A stretch of DNA of 64,000 nt from an uncultured Prevotellaceae bacterium (GCA_900314655.1 OMWC01000012.1:1-64000); one strand, 5' to 3'. Counted from the first letter of the stretch, positions 1-9,610 are shown. The notes: generated by a model not told the origin, from the letters alone. A program made the numbers and translations.

Positions 1-246
1 TACAGGTTGGGATACTTGTGGAAGTGGTGGTAGGAATTCGTCGTCACGGCACGCCGCTTGCACCGTGAGCGAATGAGCAGGCCATGCCGGTCCAGGAGGT
101 GGAACAGGGCATCCCGTCCCAGACGGAATTCCCCAGGAAGCGCCGACAGGAGCATGTGCTGCAGTTTCCTGCCGCCCAGGTGACTCGTCCTGAATAAGGT
201 TGATGGTTAAACACCCCCAACAGATCACAGGCGCTTTGATTCATTC
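1..246 (-). pseudogene. IS3-family transposase (OrfB) N-terminal remnant, frameshifted and cut by window edge
   Basis: Read leftward, the segment from about 246 encodes a short stretch with LLGVFNHQPYS, which corresponds to the LLGVSRQAYYK start of IS3-group OrfB proteins. After a shift of frame near 180 it continues with GRDALFHLLDRHGLLIRS and then a TTNSYHHFHKYPNL motif. That is the conserved region just before the DDE integrase core in this family. No single frame covers both parts, and no OrfA is present between this remnant and the putative element end at about 314, so it looks decayed or internally deleted. The DDE core would lie to the left of the window. The family call rests on motif memory; the frameshift is seen directly. 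Confidence 0.6.
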
Positions 247-270
247 TATATCCATTGAGATTACGAGATT

Positions 271-314
271 GAAGTGAACCTCTAAGTTGTGTCCAACTTT
301 CTGGGTTCACTTCA
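271..314. repeat. Nested inverted repeat, probable IS3-type element end
   Basis: Two nested perfect inverted repeats are visible. The outer arms are GAAGTGAACC (271-280) and GGTTCACTTC (304-313). The inner arms are AAGTTG (284-289) and CAACTT (294-299). Read on the minus strand, the element starts TGAAGTGAACCC, and the TG...CA termini fit IS3-family ends. It lies about 70 bases outside the transposase remnant, on the side where a left terminal repeat would be expected. Confidence 0.5.
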
Positions 315-774
315 TGCCTGTCCCTCCAATCCACTTTTTCACTTTTATATAAAACAAGCACAACAATAGAGTTATACAAATACCATAAACAATATTTAAG
401 GAAGAGCCATACCACCAAACTCTCTCATATACATCTCTTCCCTGAACAGTCTTACGGAGCCACAACAGGTTGTCAGGAACGAATAACTTAATTACATCGT
501 ATATATAAACGGTTATAATTACAAAGCAAATACTTTCTATAATGATTTCTGTTTTGGTGAATTTGTATTTATATAGTGGAATAATAACGGCTAAATTATA
601 TATTGGATAAATAATACCAGAAATAAGTGCTGCAAAAATCGGCGAAGAAAAAGGCGTTTTATCTGCAGTATTATCACAATAATCTATAATAAGCGACTCG
701 AACAATGCTACCAATGTAATTGCTATCACTGTCCAAAAATAACTCCTTAATATATTTAACAAGAATTCCTTCAT
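307..774 (-). CDS. Small polytopic membrane protein, unknown function
   Basis: This 155-residue protein has four hydrophobic segments, at roughly residues 10-30, 45-68, 78-96 and 125-145, with few charged residues between them. I do not recognise a family. The gene is AT-rich compared with the metabolic genes of the window. The last codons (GMK, then TGA) fall inside the inverted repeat that I read as an IS end, so the native C-terminus may have been replaced by element sequence. The position downstream of an RHS toxin gene and one further small gene makes an immunity role possible, but nothing in the sequence demonstrates it. Confidence 0.6.
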   Translation of the reverse strand: MKEFLLNILRSYFWTVIAITLVALFESLIIDYCDNTADKTPFSSPIFAALISGIIYPIYNLAVIIPLYKYKFTKTEIIIESICFVIITVYIYDVIKLFVPDNLLWLRKTVQGRDVYERVWWYGSSLNIVYGICITLLLCLFYIKVKKWIGGTGMK

Positions 775-784
775 AGTAAATACA

Positions 785-1015
785 CATTAAAAGCCAATAT
801 GATTGCTCAAACTTTCATTCCTTTTTCTTCTTTCTCTTTGGCGAGTTTCTGCAGATTCTCTTTGCTCTTTTGTCCATGGCTTTACGCAGCCAAATCCAGT
901 GTCTGATCCAAAATATTGGAATCAACCCTATCCTTCCGATTATTTGATTATCGCCAATGCTATGATTGTCAACGTCTGTTTCATTGTCATATCTTCTTAT
1001 TCTTAAAAATCGGGA
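785..1015 (-). pseudogene. Possible broken reading frame, unknown product
   Basis: Read leftward, an open stretch around RRYDNETDVDNHSIGDNQ is interrupted by a stop near 930. A second stretch in another frame contains GFGCVKPWTKEQRESAETRQ and stops near 786, just upstream of the small membrane-protein gene. Neither part has a convincing start codon. The composition of both parts is protein-like, so this may be the tail of a gene broken by a small indel. It could equally be chance. Confidence 0.25.
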
Positions 1016-1030
1016 GATTCCATAAATGTC

Positions 1031-1582
1031 TCATTTCCATTCTAATGGCTCTAACAGACCATAATCTTTATTGCCACGCATTACACCAAAAGTGTATCTG
1101 CCTTGATCACAACCACCATAGAATCCCCAATAATTATCATCAAAACTCAGTTCACCTGTTAATTTGCTATATTCCTCATTTTCCTGATATGGATTTATAA
1201 ACTTGTTGCCTGCATTTTTAAAAACCATATGACTGATATCATCATACACTCCATCTCTATAATTATCAAATTGCACAAACTTAATTTTATATTTATTTTC
1301 AACCCATTTATATACTATAGGTACGCTTCGGCCAATTTTAAAATACACAATATCAGAATCATTCGGGATAAAAAACTCTACTCCTAAGAAATGCCCGTTT
1401 AAGCGTTTTGGCATGAAAATAGAGTCTGTATCATCTAAAACCAAAATAGAAAACGAGTCTTTTTCTATTATCTTAAATGTAAGGTCTCTATCCTTTAAGT
1501 AATAAGTACAGGCATTACCCCAATAACATGAGGCAATGGTACAGACGACGAATAAGCATATCACATTCTTAACCTTAAACAT
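1031..1582 (-). CDS. Small secreted or lipid-anchored protein downstream of RHS toxin
   Basis: This 183-residue protein has an N-terminal hydrophobic segment (residues 1-18) ending in TIASC, an acceptable lipobox. The mature protein is rich in beta-forming and aromatic residues. The start codon is only 3 bases downstream of the stop of the large RHS gene, so the two are probably co-transcribed. In polymorphic toxin loci the gene directly after the toxin is usually its immunity partner, and this is the best candidate here. A lipoprotein immunity factor would imply a toxin acting in the periplasm or at the envelope. No named family recognised; the immunity role is inferred from position only. 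Confidence 0.6.
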   Translation of the reverse strand: MFKVKNVICLFVVCTIASCYWGNACTYYLKDRDLTFKIIEKDSFSILVLDDTDSIFMPKRLNGHFLGVEFFIPNDSDIVYFKIGRSVPIVYKWVENKYKIKFVQFDNYRDGVYDDISHMVFKNAGNKFINPYQENEEYSKLTGELSFDDNYWGFYGGCDQGRYTFGVMRGNKDYGLLEPLEWK

Positions 1583-1585
1583 AAC

Positions 1586-4500
1586 TCAAAAAATAAAATT
1601 CCACAATTTGTTTAAAAAACTGCTAATAGATTTTCTGAGATTGATACTCTCAGATACTCCGTTAGAACGATTGTAAATCTTGCTCCATCCATAGTATTGG
1701 GCATTTCTTGAAGAAATTCCTTCTACTTGAAGACCTTTTCTTGATTGGTATGCATCGAAGGCAGATCGTGTTGCACTCCAAGGAATACCATTCTTTGCGG
1801 CAACTATACCTGCCGCAATATTGCCAATATCCCTTGCTGAAGAATATAAAGTTTTGCCTGAACCATCTTTACCTATTGGCATTCCTCGATATATATAATC
1901 TTCTTCTCTTCTTACTACCTTTTTCCCGCCGTTTGTGACTTTAAAATCATAAGGATGGTCATTGCGTGCCTTATCCATATAATCATCTAACGTAACATTT
2001 TCTGAAACGACCTTGTTGAGAAAATCCTTACCTGAATTATCTTTGGGATTTATTTCTGCACCATAAGCCCATCCGCCCTTTCCTTTGTTCAAATCGCTAT
2101 CATAGAACGTAGTAGTTGAAGTCGTAACACCTATACTTTCACCCCGCACAGTATATTTACCATTTTTATCTGTTGAATAAACATATATGTTTCTGTCATT
2201 ATCATCAAGGTCTCCGCCTATTACCTTATATATGCTATTGCCCTGATTGGTTACCCATGTACTTCTTCCGTCTGGATCAAACGCATTCACCGAGTTATTC
2301 ATACAATAAACATACGGACTGACATGATAGTATTTCTCTGCCAGCGGATCAACGCTTGTCCACATGGGTACACCCGCCACATCATACCACCGGGCACCGA
2401 AGTCGTACATGTTCAGGCCGTTCAACCTGTCAAGCTCCTTACCCGTGAAGCGGTAAGGATGCTCGAACTCATTGGTCATCTGAGCCGGGTCCTGCATCCT
2501 CATTTCGCTGCCGAAGGGATAGTAATTAATCGTTTCCCTGACCGTGTTGTCGCTGCCGACAACCATCCTCGTGCTGCCGAGGTGGTCGGTGACATAGTAG
2601 TTCCAACCAGTCGGACTGCCGTTATCGTCCAAATCCACATAGCCGCCGTCGAACAGCCACATTAGCGGCTTGCCGTCACGCAGTATCAGGCCGTCAATGT
2701 ACAGATCCGTTGTAGTTTTCCTCGTATTGCCATACTCATTTTGAATGGACATCACATGGCGGCTTGACAGCTTCACGCCATCTGGTGTATAGTCATAGGT
2801 AATGTTCTTCGACTTTCCTCTGCCTTGGTTCATGTCTATATAGTAGGGATGATGGCCGTAGTCGTAGGTGATGTCCTTGATGCCGCGGTTACTGTCTTTT
2901 GTCAGGGCACCGTTACGGTCGTAAACGTATTCAGTGCCTGCATCTGCGCCATCGTGGAAATCAAGCGAGCCATTGTAATTCACTGCCTCGGCATCGTCGG
3001 TGACCTTCATCAGGCGGTTGCCGTTATAGGTGATGGTCAGGTCGTCAATGGTTCCGAACGTGCCGTCGTTCTTCATGCCGTTGCGCAGCAGGGAGGTGAT
3101 GGAGCCGTTAGCGTTGTATGTCACCTGCTCGTCAAACCGTCCCGTGGTATTATTGGCGGACGATGAGTACAGGGCATCGGTCAGCCGCCCGAGAGCATCG
3201 TATGTGTAGTCGTAGTGGTGCAGTTCGCCATTACTTGTATTGCGCCACTGCATGCTTCCGATGTTACCCGAGAACTGTGCGTTCGTCGCTGTCTCGCGCT
3301 GCAGTTGTTCGCTGAAGCCGCATGGGGAAGATATGCCCTTCAGCCATCCGTGAAGCTTATCATAGTCGTATGCCATATCCGCAGCCATGCCCGGGCGGTC
3401 GTTGGCTATGATGTTGCCGAAGACGTCGTATGAGGGGTTGCTGACCGTCTGCGTGCTTGAATTGCCATTCTTGCCCGTATGTGTTACCGTTGTCGTTGCA
3501 AGGAGCCGGGTACTGGGATGATAATTATTGAGCGTCACGCGTTTCGCAAGGACGATTCTGCTTCCATAGTTGCCGATGGTATATACATTCTCATGCACAG
3601 ATACCACGTCACCGACGAAGTTATACTCCGTATGCACCGTCTTCAGCCATTTGTCACCGTAGGCACTGAGCTTGTCAGTCATATGGCCAAGTTCATCGTA
3701 GCCGTACATCTCAAAATATCGATTGTCATCACTCGTCGACTGTAGCGTTGCCGTAAGCTTGCCTTTCGCCACCGTTGCCGAGAACGGCATGGCATAGATG
3801 GAGTCTGACCAGATGGCAAACAGTTGTGCAAACTCCGAACGGAACGAATAGTTGTCGTAGTGGTTTCTCACTTCCATTTCTACGCAATTGTTAGGAGTGG
3901 CCTCTTCGCGCGTAGTACTGATGGCCTGAAGCACTAGACGACCGATGCCGTCATATCTGTAGTTGCGGTACTGAGACTGACTTCGCAGGTGGCCGTCCTG
4001 CTCCGACTGGATGCGGTTGGCATCGTCGTACCAGTATTTCACGGGTTCACAGCCAGGCAGCTGCTTCTCCGTGCACCGTCCCCGGTCGTCGTAGGTGTAC
4101 TTGTACCAGTATCTCGGCAGCTCCGAAGTGCTGCACTGCTGGCACATCGGGGGAAGCACATAGGCGAGACGGCCGTACCGGTCATAGACGTAATAGGTGT
4201 CGTTGTCACCATCCCTGCGCTCCAAGACGGTGTTCCCGTGCATGTCGGCATATACTGTGATACTCCGGCCGTCCTCATCGGTGGTCGTGGTGCTCATCAA
4301 TATGCCGTAAGGATACGTCCCGTCATCGCAGAGATTGCCACTGGCATCGACGGAGTATTTCCTTACCTCTCCTGAAGGTACGACATGGCGGGTAACTGTG
4401 GTAGGATGTTCCTCCCAGGCATCGCCGGGTTTCCAACTGCTTGAAAGCTCCTGGAAGTCGTCATAATCGTTCTCAGTGTATGCCATAGAAGTACCGTAAG

Positions 4501-4834
4501 TATTTCGGGCCTTGTCACTCACATGGTCTATATAGTCCAGACCTGTGGCTGGTAAAGGTGCCCACTGATAGAAAGGCTTCAGCTGTGTGGTGTACTCCGT
4601 CCTTGTCACGACAGGGGTCTGCGAGGTGTTTACACCCACATCTACAGTCTCTGCCACGACTCCCAGTTCGTCGTAGTAGTCGATGTGCCGCAGGAACGTG
4701 GTTCCCGCGTCATCGAGGAACGTCTTCGTCTGGACGTAGTTCTTAGACGGGCTCTGGGCAAAGGTGTTGGTATATACCATTACTATAAGAAATAGGAACA
4801 GAACTCTGTTTATCTTAAAACTGATAGGACTCAT
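1586..4834 (-). CDS. Secreted RHS/YD-repeat protein with DUF6443 N-terminus and variable C-terminal toxin-like domain
   Basis: This 1082-residue protein starts with a Sec signal peptide (to about residue 26). A region resembling DUF6443 follows, then YD-type repeats (YDYDKLHGWLKG, YTYDALGRLTD, YVYDRNGAL). The RHS core signature DHLGSTRMVV lies at about residue 750, followed by YRFTGKELDRLNGLNMYDFG, SPYVYCMNN and the boundary motif FDPDG at about 850. Beyond FDPDG the last 225 residues are unrelated to RHS repeats. They contain DIGNIAAGIVAAKNGIPW and AFDAYQSRKG, which resembles what I recall of polymorphic toxin type 44 in Bacteroidota RHS proteins, but that assignment is weak. Export, an RHS shell and a variable tip fit a contact-dependent or secreted toxin. 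It ends an apparent operon with two upstream secreted genes. Confidence 0.82.
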   Translation of the reverse strand: MSPISFKINRVLFLFLIVMVYTNTFAQSPSKNYVQTKTFLDDAGTTFLRHIDYYDELGVVAETVDVGVNTSQTPVVTRTEYTTQLKPFYQWAPLPATGLDYIDHVSDKARNTYGTSMAYTENDYDDFQELSSSWKPGDAWEEHPTTVTRHVVPSGEVRKYSVDASGNLCDDGTYPYGILMSTTTTDEDGRSITVYADMHGNTVLERRDGDNDTYYVYDRYGRLAYVLPPMCQQCSTSELPRYWYKYTYDDRGRCTEKQLPGCEPVKYWYDDANRIQSEQDGHLRSQSQYRNYRYDGIGRLVLQAISTTREEATPNNCVEMEVRNHYDNYSFRSEFAQLFAIWSDSIYAMPFSATVAKGKLTATLQSTSDDNRYFEMYGYDELGHMTDKLSAYGDKWLKTVHTEYNFVGDVVSVHENVYTIGNYGSRIVLAKRVTLNNYHPSTRLLATTTVTHTGKNGNSSTQTVSNPSYDVFGNIIANDRPGMAADMAYDYDKLHGWLKGISSPCGFSEQLQRETATNAQFSGNIGSMQWRNTSNGELHHYDYTYDALGRLTDALYSSSANNTTGRFDEQVTYNANGSITSLLRNGMKNDGTFGTIDDLTITYNGNRLMKVTDDAEAVNYNGSLDFHDGADAGTEYVYDRNGALTKDSNRGIKDITYDYGHHPYYIDMNQGRGKSKNITYDYTPDGVKLSSRHVMSIQNEYGNTRKTTTDLYIDGLILRDGKPLMWLFDGGYVDLDDNGSPTGWNYYVTDHLGSTRMVVGSDNTVRETINYYPFGSEMRMQDPAQMTNEFEHPYRFTGKELDRLNGLNMYDFGARWYDVAGVPMWTSVDPLAEKYYHVSPYVYCMNNSVNAFDPDGRSTWVTNQGNSIYKVIGGDLDDNDRNIYVYSTDKNGKYTVRGESIGVTTSTTTFYDSDLNKGKGGWAYGAEINPKDNSGKDFLNKVVSENVTLDDYMDKARNDHPYDFKVTNGGKKVVRREEDYIYRGMPIGKDGSGKTLYSSARDIGNIAAGIVAAKNGIPWSATRSAFDAYQSRKGLQVEGISSRNAQYYGWSKIYNRSNGVSESINLRKSISSFLNKLWNFIF

Positions 4835-4858
4835 AAGATATTGTAACGATGATGCTGA

Positions 4859-5953
4859 TTAACTTACTTTAATAACTTGCTTCCGGTCACCGGCCACCAT
4901 TGTCAGCATAACGATGCTATTGATGGGTCGGTTGTTGAGAGCCATTGTTTCATGATGCTCTCCCTGACTGAGTGAGGCATGAGTGATACTTCCCAACACC
5001 CTTCCTGCAAGATCACATGCATAGAATGAAGCATCTGTATCTTCCGAAACAGTGTAGTTAAGTACGATTTCGTTGTGATCAGACTGCAGGGACGCAGACA
5101 TCTTTATTGGGAATGGTGGTACACCTTTATCACCATTGTCCTCAGGATCCGGAGATTGTTCTTGGGTCTCTCTTTGGGCAATGAGCTGACTGTTGGCATC
5201 ATCGTATGCCAATTCCGAGAGTTGCAAGTCAGGAAGATACAATGACGTGAATGTAGTATCCGACACGACGTTTCCGTTTTCCTTACACGTAATGATACGG
5301 GTATCCATCACGGGGTATCTGCAGCCGGCATAGTACCACAGATACTTGTCTTCGGTAACCTCTGCTACTATATGTTCCTTTTCTTCACCGTCTTCATTGT
5401 CGTATTCAGATATGACGGTATTATGATGGTGAACTCTCAGCACATCCTTCAGGGTCTGGCTTCCGTCGGTAAGAACACCCCGGCCGTCACACACGGTATA
5501 GCAGTAGCCTTCTCCCTCAACGGGAAACGTATCATAAAAGACCGTCTTGCTGGAAAATGTACCGGCAATGCTGTCCCCGTAGGCAAACGGATATTTTAAT
5601 TCCAGCATAAGCCTGTCCTGTAAAGTGTACATTTCACGCGTCTGGTATCCACGCATGGACAGGGCTTTGTCTGTAGCTATATAGTGAAGCATGAGGTCGC
5701 CTTCAACAATGGTCAGGCTGTCGTTCCTCAGGAAGATTGTCTGTTTGAAGTATTTGTTGTCTTTCTGTGCGGAAGGCAATTCCCACACGCAGTCTTCTCC
5801 CCTGTCGCCCAATGACGTGTCGTCGGCAATGACACGATACAGTTTGTCGCCGTCACGGTATCCGTTGTACTGACTTGTTATTGATGTCTGGGCAAAAGAG
5901 CCAGTTGCAAATAAAAGCACAACGGCCATTGAAAATATGTCTTGGAGTCTCAT
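4859..5953 (-). CDS. Secreted protein with C-terminal beta-sandwich/sorting-like domain, RHS locus
   Basis: This 364-residue protein has a clear signal peptide (residues 1-21, ending SFAQ). The body is beta-rich with no recognised enzymatic motif. The final 75 residues (from about SASLQSDHNEIVLNY to QVIKVS) have the layout of a type IX secretion C-terminal domain: a fibronectin-like strand pattern, then CDLAGRVLG, and a short basic tail. A QSPDPEDNGDKG linker precedes it. The gene lies between two YD-repeat genes with gaps of 24 and 2 bases, so it is almost certainly in the same operon. It may be a surface partner of the RHS proteins; function unknown. Confidence 0.65.
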   Translation of the reverse strand: MRLQDIFSMAVVLLFATGSFAQTSITSQYNGYRDGDKLYRVIADDTSLGDRGEDCVWELPSAQKDNKYFKQTIFLRNDSLTIVEGDLMLHYIATDKALSMRGYQTREMYTLQDRLMLELKYPFAYGDSIAGTFSSKTVFYDTFPVEGEGYCYTVCDGRGVLTDGSQTLKDVLRVHHHNTVISEYDNEDGEEKEHIVAEVTEDKYLWYYAGCRYPVMDTRIITCKENGNVVSDTTFTSLYLPDLQLSELAYDDANSQLIAQRETQEQSPDPEDNGDKGVPPFPIKMSASLQSDHNEIVLNYTVSEDTDASFYACDLAGRVLGSITHASLSQGEHHETMALNNRPINSIVMLTMVAGDRKQVIKVS

Positions 5954-5955
5954 TT

Positions 5956-8900
5956 CTATTGCAACTTTAAATGATAGTTATACTCTTCTATTTTCCTATA
6001 GTTTTGATCATACTTGGCTGTGAGTCTGCCAAAAGTGTCGTATGTATAGACCGTTCCCAAGTTGGAATCGTCTGTTTCTGAGGTCATTCCGAAATAGGGG
6101 TCATAAGTGTACGTCGTGATATGTGCAGAAGGAGGCAGCAGACTCCTTATCGCAGCATTCAGGTTTCTCAGATTCGTACACTCACCCTCATTCTCTATTT
6201 TCCTGTATGCCTCCAACTGCAGTATTGCGGATTTGAGATTGGCAGATGCCTGCAAGCTCGTATTATTCATATTGTCAATAACTGCAATAGGAAAACGACC
6301 GCCATATCCCCAAACATAGACTCTGTCCTGTGTGTCGTTGAGCCTGACATACTCAGGATTAAGGTATATGTCATAGGTCAGGACCTCTCCTTCTTTGTAT
6401 ATATCAGCATGATAGTTTATACTGTTTCCGTTTATAGAAGGTTCATTCATACTATTACTATTGGTATTCTTCAGCTTGTATAAGGATTTCAGCATGGGCA
6501 TAGACGAATCCAAGACCATCTGGTAGTCCTTACATTCCCCTCCAACGGTTTCACCGTTGCGCCGCATTACTGTCTTTATCGGGTCTGCGATTATGTTTTT
6601 TCCTATCAATCCTTTCACAGCGCCTATTGCTGAAGAGGAACTGCCGCTCATAATGTCCCGTATCTCATCAGGGTAATAGTAAACTGAGTATTTACTATCA
6701 TAGTTATTCCCGTCACTACGGTAATAACCTGTACTTTTAGTGCGACCTTTGCTATAACCTATAGCATAACTTTCACAGATAGAGTCGCACTGATTTCCGT
6801 CGTAATAATAAGTGGTCGTGGTGATTCCATCAAGGCGGAATCTCCGTGTGATATATTCCGACTTGCTAATCAGAGAATAGTAATCGTTCGGACTGACTAT
6901 TTTATACCCGTATTTCTTGCTCATATAATCATCACGTGTGTCGTATGAGTATTTCTTGATGCTTCTTACATCTCCGTCTTTACCGATGAATACTTCTTTC
7001 AAAGGTTTATCTACCACATAGGCTACATTGCTGAACTCGCCTACAGGGTAGGCAATATAAGTATGGTCAATATTGTTACATCCTTCCATTCCATGTTTAT
7101 ATCCAGATTTCTTGCCACAGATTATGTTCTCTATCTTTTGCAGAAAGGGCTCACTCTGTGATGAGCTTGTCAGAAAATAGTTAACAGGTGGCGACACTGT
7201 CTGAGGTTCAAAATAATGAATAGTTCTGCTGAGGATGTCGTTATATTCACCCCTCTCAACTTCCTCGACTTCTGTATAGCAAACCGGTGGGCCCATAAAA
7301 GTGTTGAAAGGCTTGCCTGATGTAATCCTTGAGGCACGAAGAACCAACCCTCTACCAATCCAGTCCATGCCCCCAGTATATTCCGGCGTGTAATAAGTGG
7401 CACTGTGAATGCTCGGGTTAGTTAAGACTCCGCTGCTTGATTTAGTAGCCATATAATTGGCATCATGCAATTCATAGATATAGTCAGTCCGTTGCCTAAG
7501 ACCCGATTTGTAGTCTGAAGTGCGTGTTTTTGAAGCCAGTCGCCGTCCTTGAACCTTGGTCAAATAATCCGGTGAGGCTTTTGTACCGTTTATCTTACTA
7601 TACCTGTGAGGCTCATAAGTAAACACATCAATTGCTCCAGTAGGGTAACAAATACTGTCAAGACAAAAATAATCTTCAGCTGTTGATACGTCCCCCTCAA
7701 CCCAACTGCTAGTAAAACCCGAAGGCTCTGCGTTGGGTTCATCTCCTATATAACAATAAGGGTTGCTTCCATTTAAATTTCCATGCAGGTCAACATACAC
7801 TTGTGTTCCTGTGTTTGCTGTCCATGAGTCATATGGAATGAAGTTGCCATCTGCATCTGTATCTTTAAGTAAATATTGAAGTCTTGATTTGGAAAATCTA
7901 TAGTCGTAGGAAAACTTATAGGGCGGAAGCCGGTTGCCGGCTGCGTCATACTGAGTAACAGAAGAAAGCATTTGCCGATAATTATACCAATCAGTGCTTG
8001 GCTCCTCCCATTTCTTATCTTCCAATTTGAACGCACCGGAATTGTCAAGTTCATATCCTTTTATAAAAATACCATTCTCGTCTCTAAGCTCAATCTTATT
8101 GATACGCTTAGACTTTTTGTCTGCCTGTATAGGTTGGCCGATGTCTCCCCTGTCGATTCTGTCGGCTGCATAAAACGTAACTGATCCGAAGTCTGATTCG
8201 ATGAGCCTTATTCTCTTCGTGTGGTATATATCATTCTTTTCCGCATTATCTCTTATTACAGAAAGGTCATAATAATACTCGTCCACATAGGTGAATTTGA
8301 AATATCCGCCTTTTGTCGTTTCAATTCTTGTGAGAAACCAGGATGTGGATTCTGTGGATTCAGGTTCCGTACCGGCTACACGCCGTTCAGCATCTTTGAA
8401 ATAGAATTTTGTTCCATCGTCAGCGGTTATGCAATATCCACCATCTGCAAACTCAACTTTATATGTTTCGTCTGGGAACAGAGTTCTCTTTATCGTTCTG
8501 TTATCTACAGACAGTTCTATCGTGCCGCTATGCCCGGGAAGCGAGTAGGTGTATTCGTCAGGCATGGCGTTCCATCTGATTCTGTCGAGGAAATGGCTTG
8601 TCGGGTCTCTATAATTGTTTTCCAGATAGTTAATATCAGTATGATGGTCGGTTTTCCAGTCATAGGCATAGTCTTCTATATCATCCGAACCTCTTACTGT
8701 CGCAGCAATGACACCGCCAGCCATCAATGCCCAGCCGAGTCCAATAGGTGACGCCTCTGTTGTACAGGTTACATCTCCGCTATAGAAGGAAAGGGAGATG
8801 GGCAAGTCATAGCCTTTGCCTTTAAGTGTCAGAAGCGGTATATTCACGGATAGTTGTCCTTTGTTAAGTGCCGTCTCTGCCTTCACGGCCAGACCAAACT

Positions 8901-9006
8901 GATCCGCATTGACACTTGGACGGCTAATGTCTGCTTCAACCTGCCCAAATGCCGGGATTGACAGCAGGGACTGGATTAATGCTAATACAAAAAAGAATCG
9001 TTTCAT
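5956..9006 (-). CDS. Large secreted YD-repeat (RHS-like) protein
   Basis: I take ATG at 9006, giving about 1016 residues, because the longer frame begins with TTG at 9027 and the signal peptide MKRFFFVLALIQSLLSIPAFG starts at 9006. The N-terminal third carries a conserved block seen in large Bacteroidota RHS partners: NKGQLSVNIPLLTLKGKGYD, then PIGLGWALMAGGVI. Later parts contain YD motifs such as YTYDPYFGMTSETDD and TYDTFGRLTAKYDQNY. The protein stops straight after the last YD repeats with no C-terminal toxin domain. It is the first gene of the apparent three-gene RHS operon and may form or carry the shell used by the downstream toxin-bearing protein. Confidence 0.75.
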   Translation of the reverse strand: MKRFFFVLALIQSLLSIPAFGQVEADISRPSVNADQFGLAVKAETALNKGQLSVNIPLLTLKGKGYDLPISLSFYSGDVTCTTEASPIGLGWALMAGGVIAATVRGSDDIEDYAYDWKTDHHTDINYLENNYRDPTSHFLDRIRWNAMPDEYTYSLPGHSGTIELSVDNRTIKRTLFPDETYKVEFADGGYCITADDGTKFYFKDAERRVAGTEPESTESTSWFLTRIETTKGGYFKFTYVDEYYYDLSVIRDNAEKNDIYHTKRIRLIESDFGSVTFYAADRIDRGDIGQPIQADKKSKRINKIELRDENGIFIKGYELDNSGAFKLEDKKWEEPSTDWYNYRQMLSSVTQYDAAGNRLPPYKFSYDYRFSKSRLQYLLKDTDADGNFIPYDSWTANTGTQVYVDLHGNLNGSNPYCYIGDEPNAEPSGFTSSWVEGDVSTAEDYFCLDSICYPTGAIDVFTYEPHRYSKINGTKASPDYLTKVQGRRLASKTRTSDYKSGLRQRTDYIYELHDANYMATKSSSGVLTNPSIHSATYYTPEYTGGMDWIGRGLVLRASRITSGKPFNTFMGPPVCYTEVEEVERGEYNDILSRTIHYFEPQTVSPPVNYFLTSSSQSEPFLQKIENIICGKKSGYKHGMEGCNNIDHTYIAYPVGEFSNVAYVVDKPLKEVFIGKDGDVRSIKKYSYDTRDDYMSKKYGYKIVSPNDYYSLISKSEYITRRFRLDGITTTTYYYDGNQCDSICESYAIGYSKGRTKSTGYYRSDGNNYDSKYSVYYYPDEIRDIMSGSSSSAIGAVKGLIGKNIIADPIKTVMRRNGETVGGECKDYQMVLDSSMPMLKSLYKLKNTNSNSMNEPSINGNSINYHADIYKEGEVLTYDIYLNPEYVRLNDTQDRVYVWGYGGRFPIAVIDNMNNTSLQASANLKSAILQLEAYRKIENEGECTNLRNLNAAIRSLLPPSAHITTYTYDPYFGMTSETDDSNLGTVYTYDTFGRLTAKYDQNYRKIEEYNYHLKLQ

Positions 9007-9118
9007 ATCTATTTTACGCGAGTACAATGATATTAATTAAAATAAACGCAGAACAAAGTGAATCCAGTAAGTTGCAATCGACTTACTGGCTCACTTTTAT
9101 TCATCGTTCATAGTTCCT

Positions 9119-9475
9119 TTACAAATCGACTACACCTATATAATATATTGAACCAACGGTGAGGCGGATAGTATATTCACCTATAAGTGTGTCAGGGAAT
9201 ACAAGAGAGGTCTGACCTGGTGCCAGCCAATCGGTATAAACCACAGTCCCGTCTTCGTCGAGAAGCGTAACCGTTACCATATCCTCGAATGCGGAGAATA
9301 GGGTAAGTCTGTGGCCAGTGATGTCGATGGTCAACGGACGTGCAGGTGCTTTGGGCTTACCTGGGTAAATTGGCGTTTCGTCAATGATTGGAGCGTACAA
9401 GTATTTTTGCTCTCCTTTTACTGAATTCATACTGCCTAAACAGATGGTGACTAATAATAAAATAATCTTCTTCAT
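9119..9475 (-). CDS. Small secreted DUF3244-like protein
   Basis: This 118-residue protein has a signal peptide of about 21 residues. A single small beta-sandwich domain follows, with the pattern ITGHRLTLFSAFEDMVTVTL then GEYTIRLTVGSIYYIG, which I recognise as DUF3244-like. These short exported proteins are common in Bacteroidota and are thought to be Ig-like; their role is not known. A consensus promoter lies 24 to 54 bases upstream. The gene precedes the RHS operon with a gap of about 110 bases and could be transcribed with it or alone. Confidence 0.7.
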   Translation of the reverse strand: MKKIILLLVTICLGSMNSVKGEQKYLYAPIIDETPIYPGKPKAPARPLTIDITGHRLTLFSAFEDMVTVTLLDEDGTVVYTDWLAPGQTSLVFPDTLIGEYTIRLTVGSIYYIGVVDL

Positions 9476-9498
9476 CGCGTTTTGTTTTGATTTGCGTG

Positions 9499-9529
9499 CA
9501 AAATTACGCCATACAATTGCAATGCCAAA
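9499..9529 (-). promoter_or_regulatory. Bacteroidota promoter for the DUF3244-like gene
   Basis: On the minus strand a TTTG (9526-9529) and a TAATTTTG (9499-9506) are separated by 19 bases. This matches the TTTG-N19/21-TAnnTTTG consensus and lies 24 bases upstream of the start codon. Confidence 0.6.
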
Positions 9530-9610
9530 ACAAAAGCAGCAAAGAAAATTAACCGAAAATTAACCTCCGCGTAATCGGTTGGTTATAAGGGTGTTTTGAA
9601 AGAATGAAGG

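Noticed and set aside
803..1200. Two overlapping plus-strand frames
   Set aside because: No recognisable domain; they overlap the 3' part of the 183-residue gene and an apparent remnant on the other strand.
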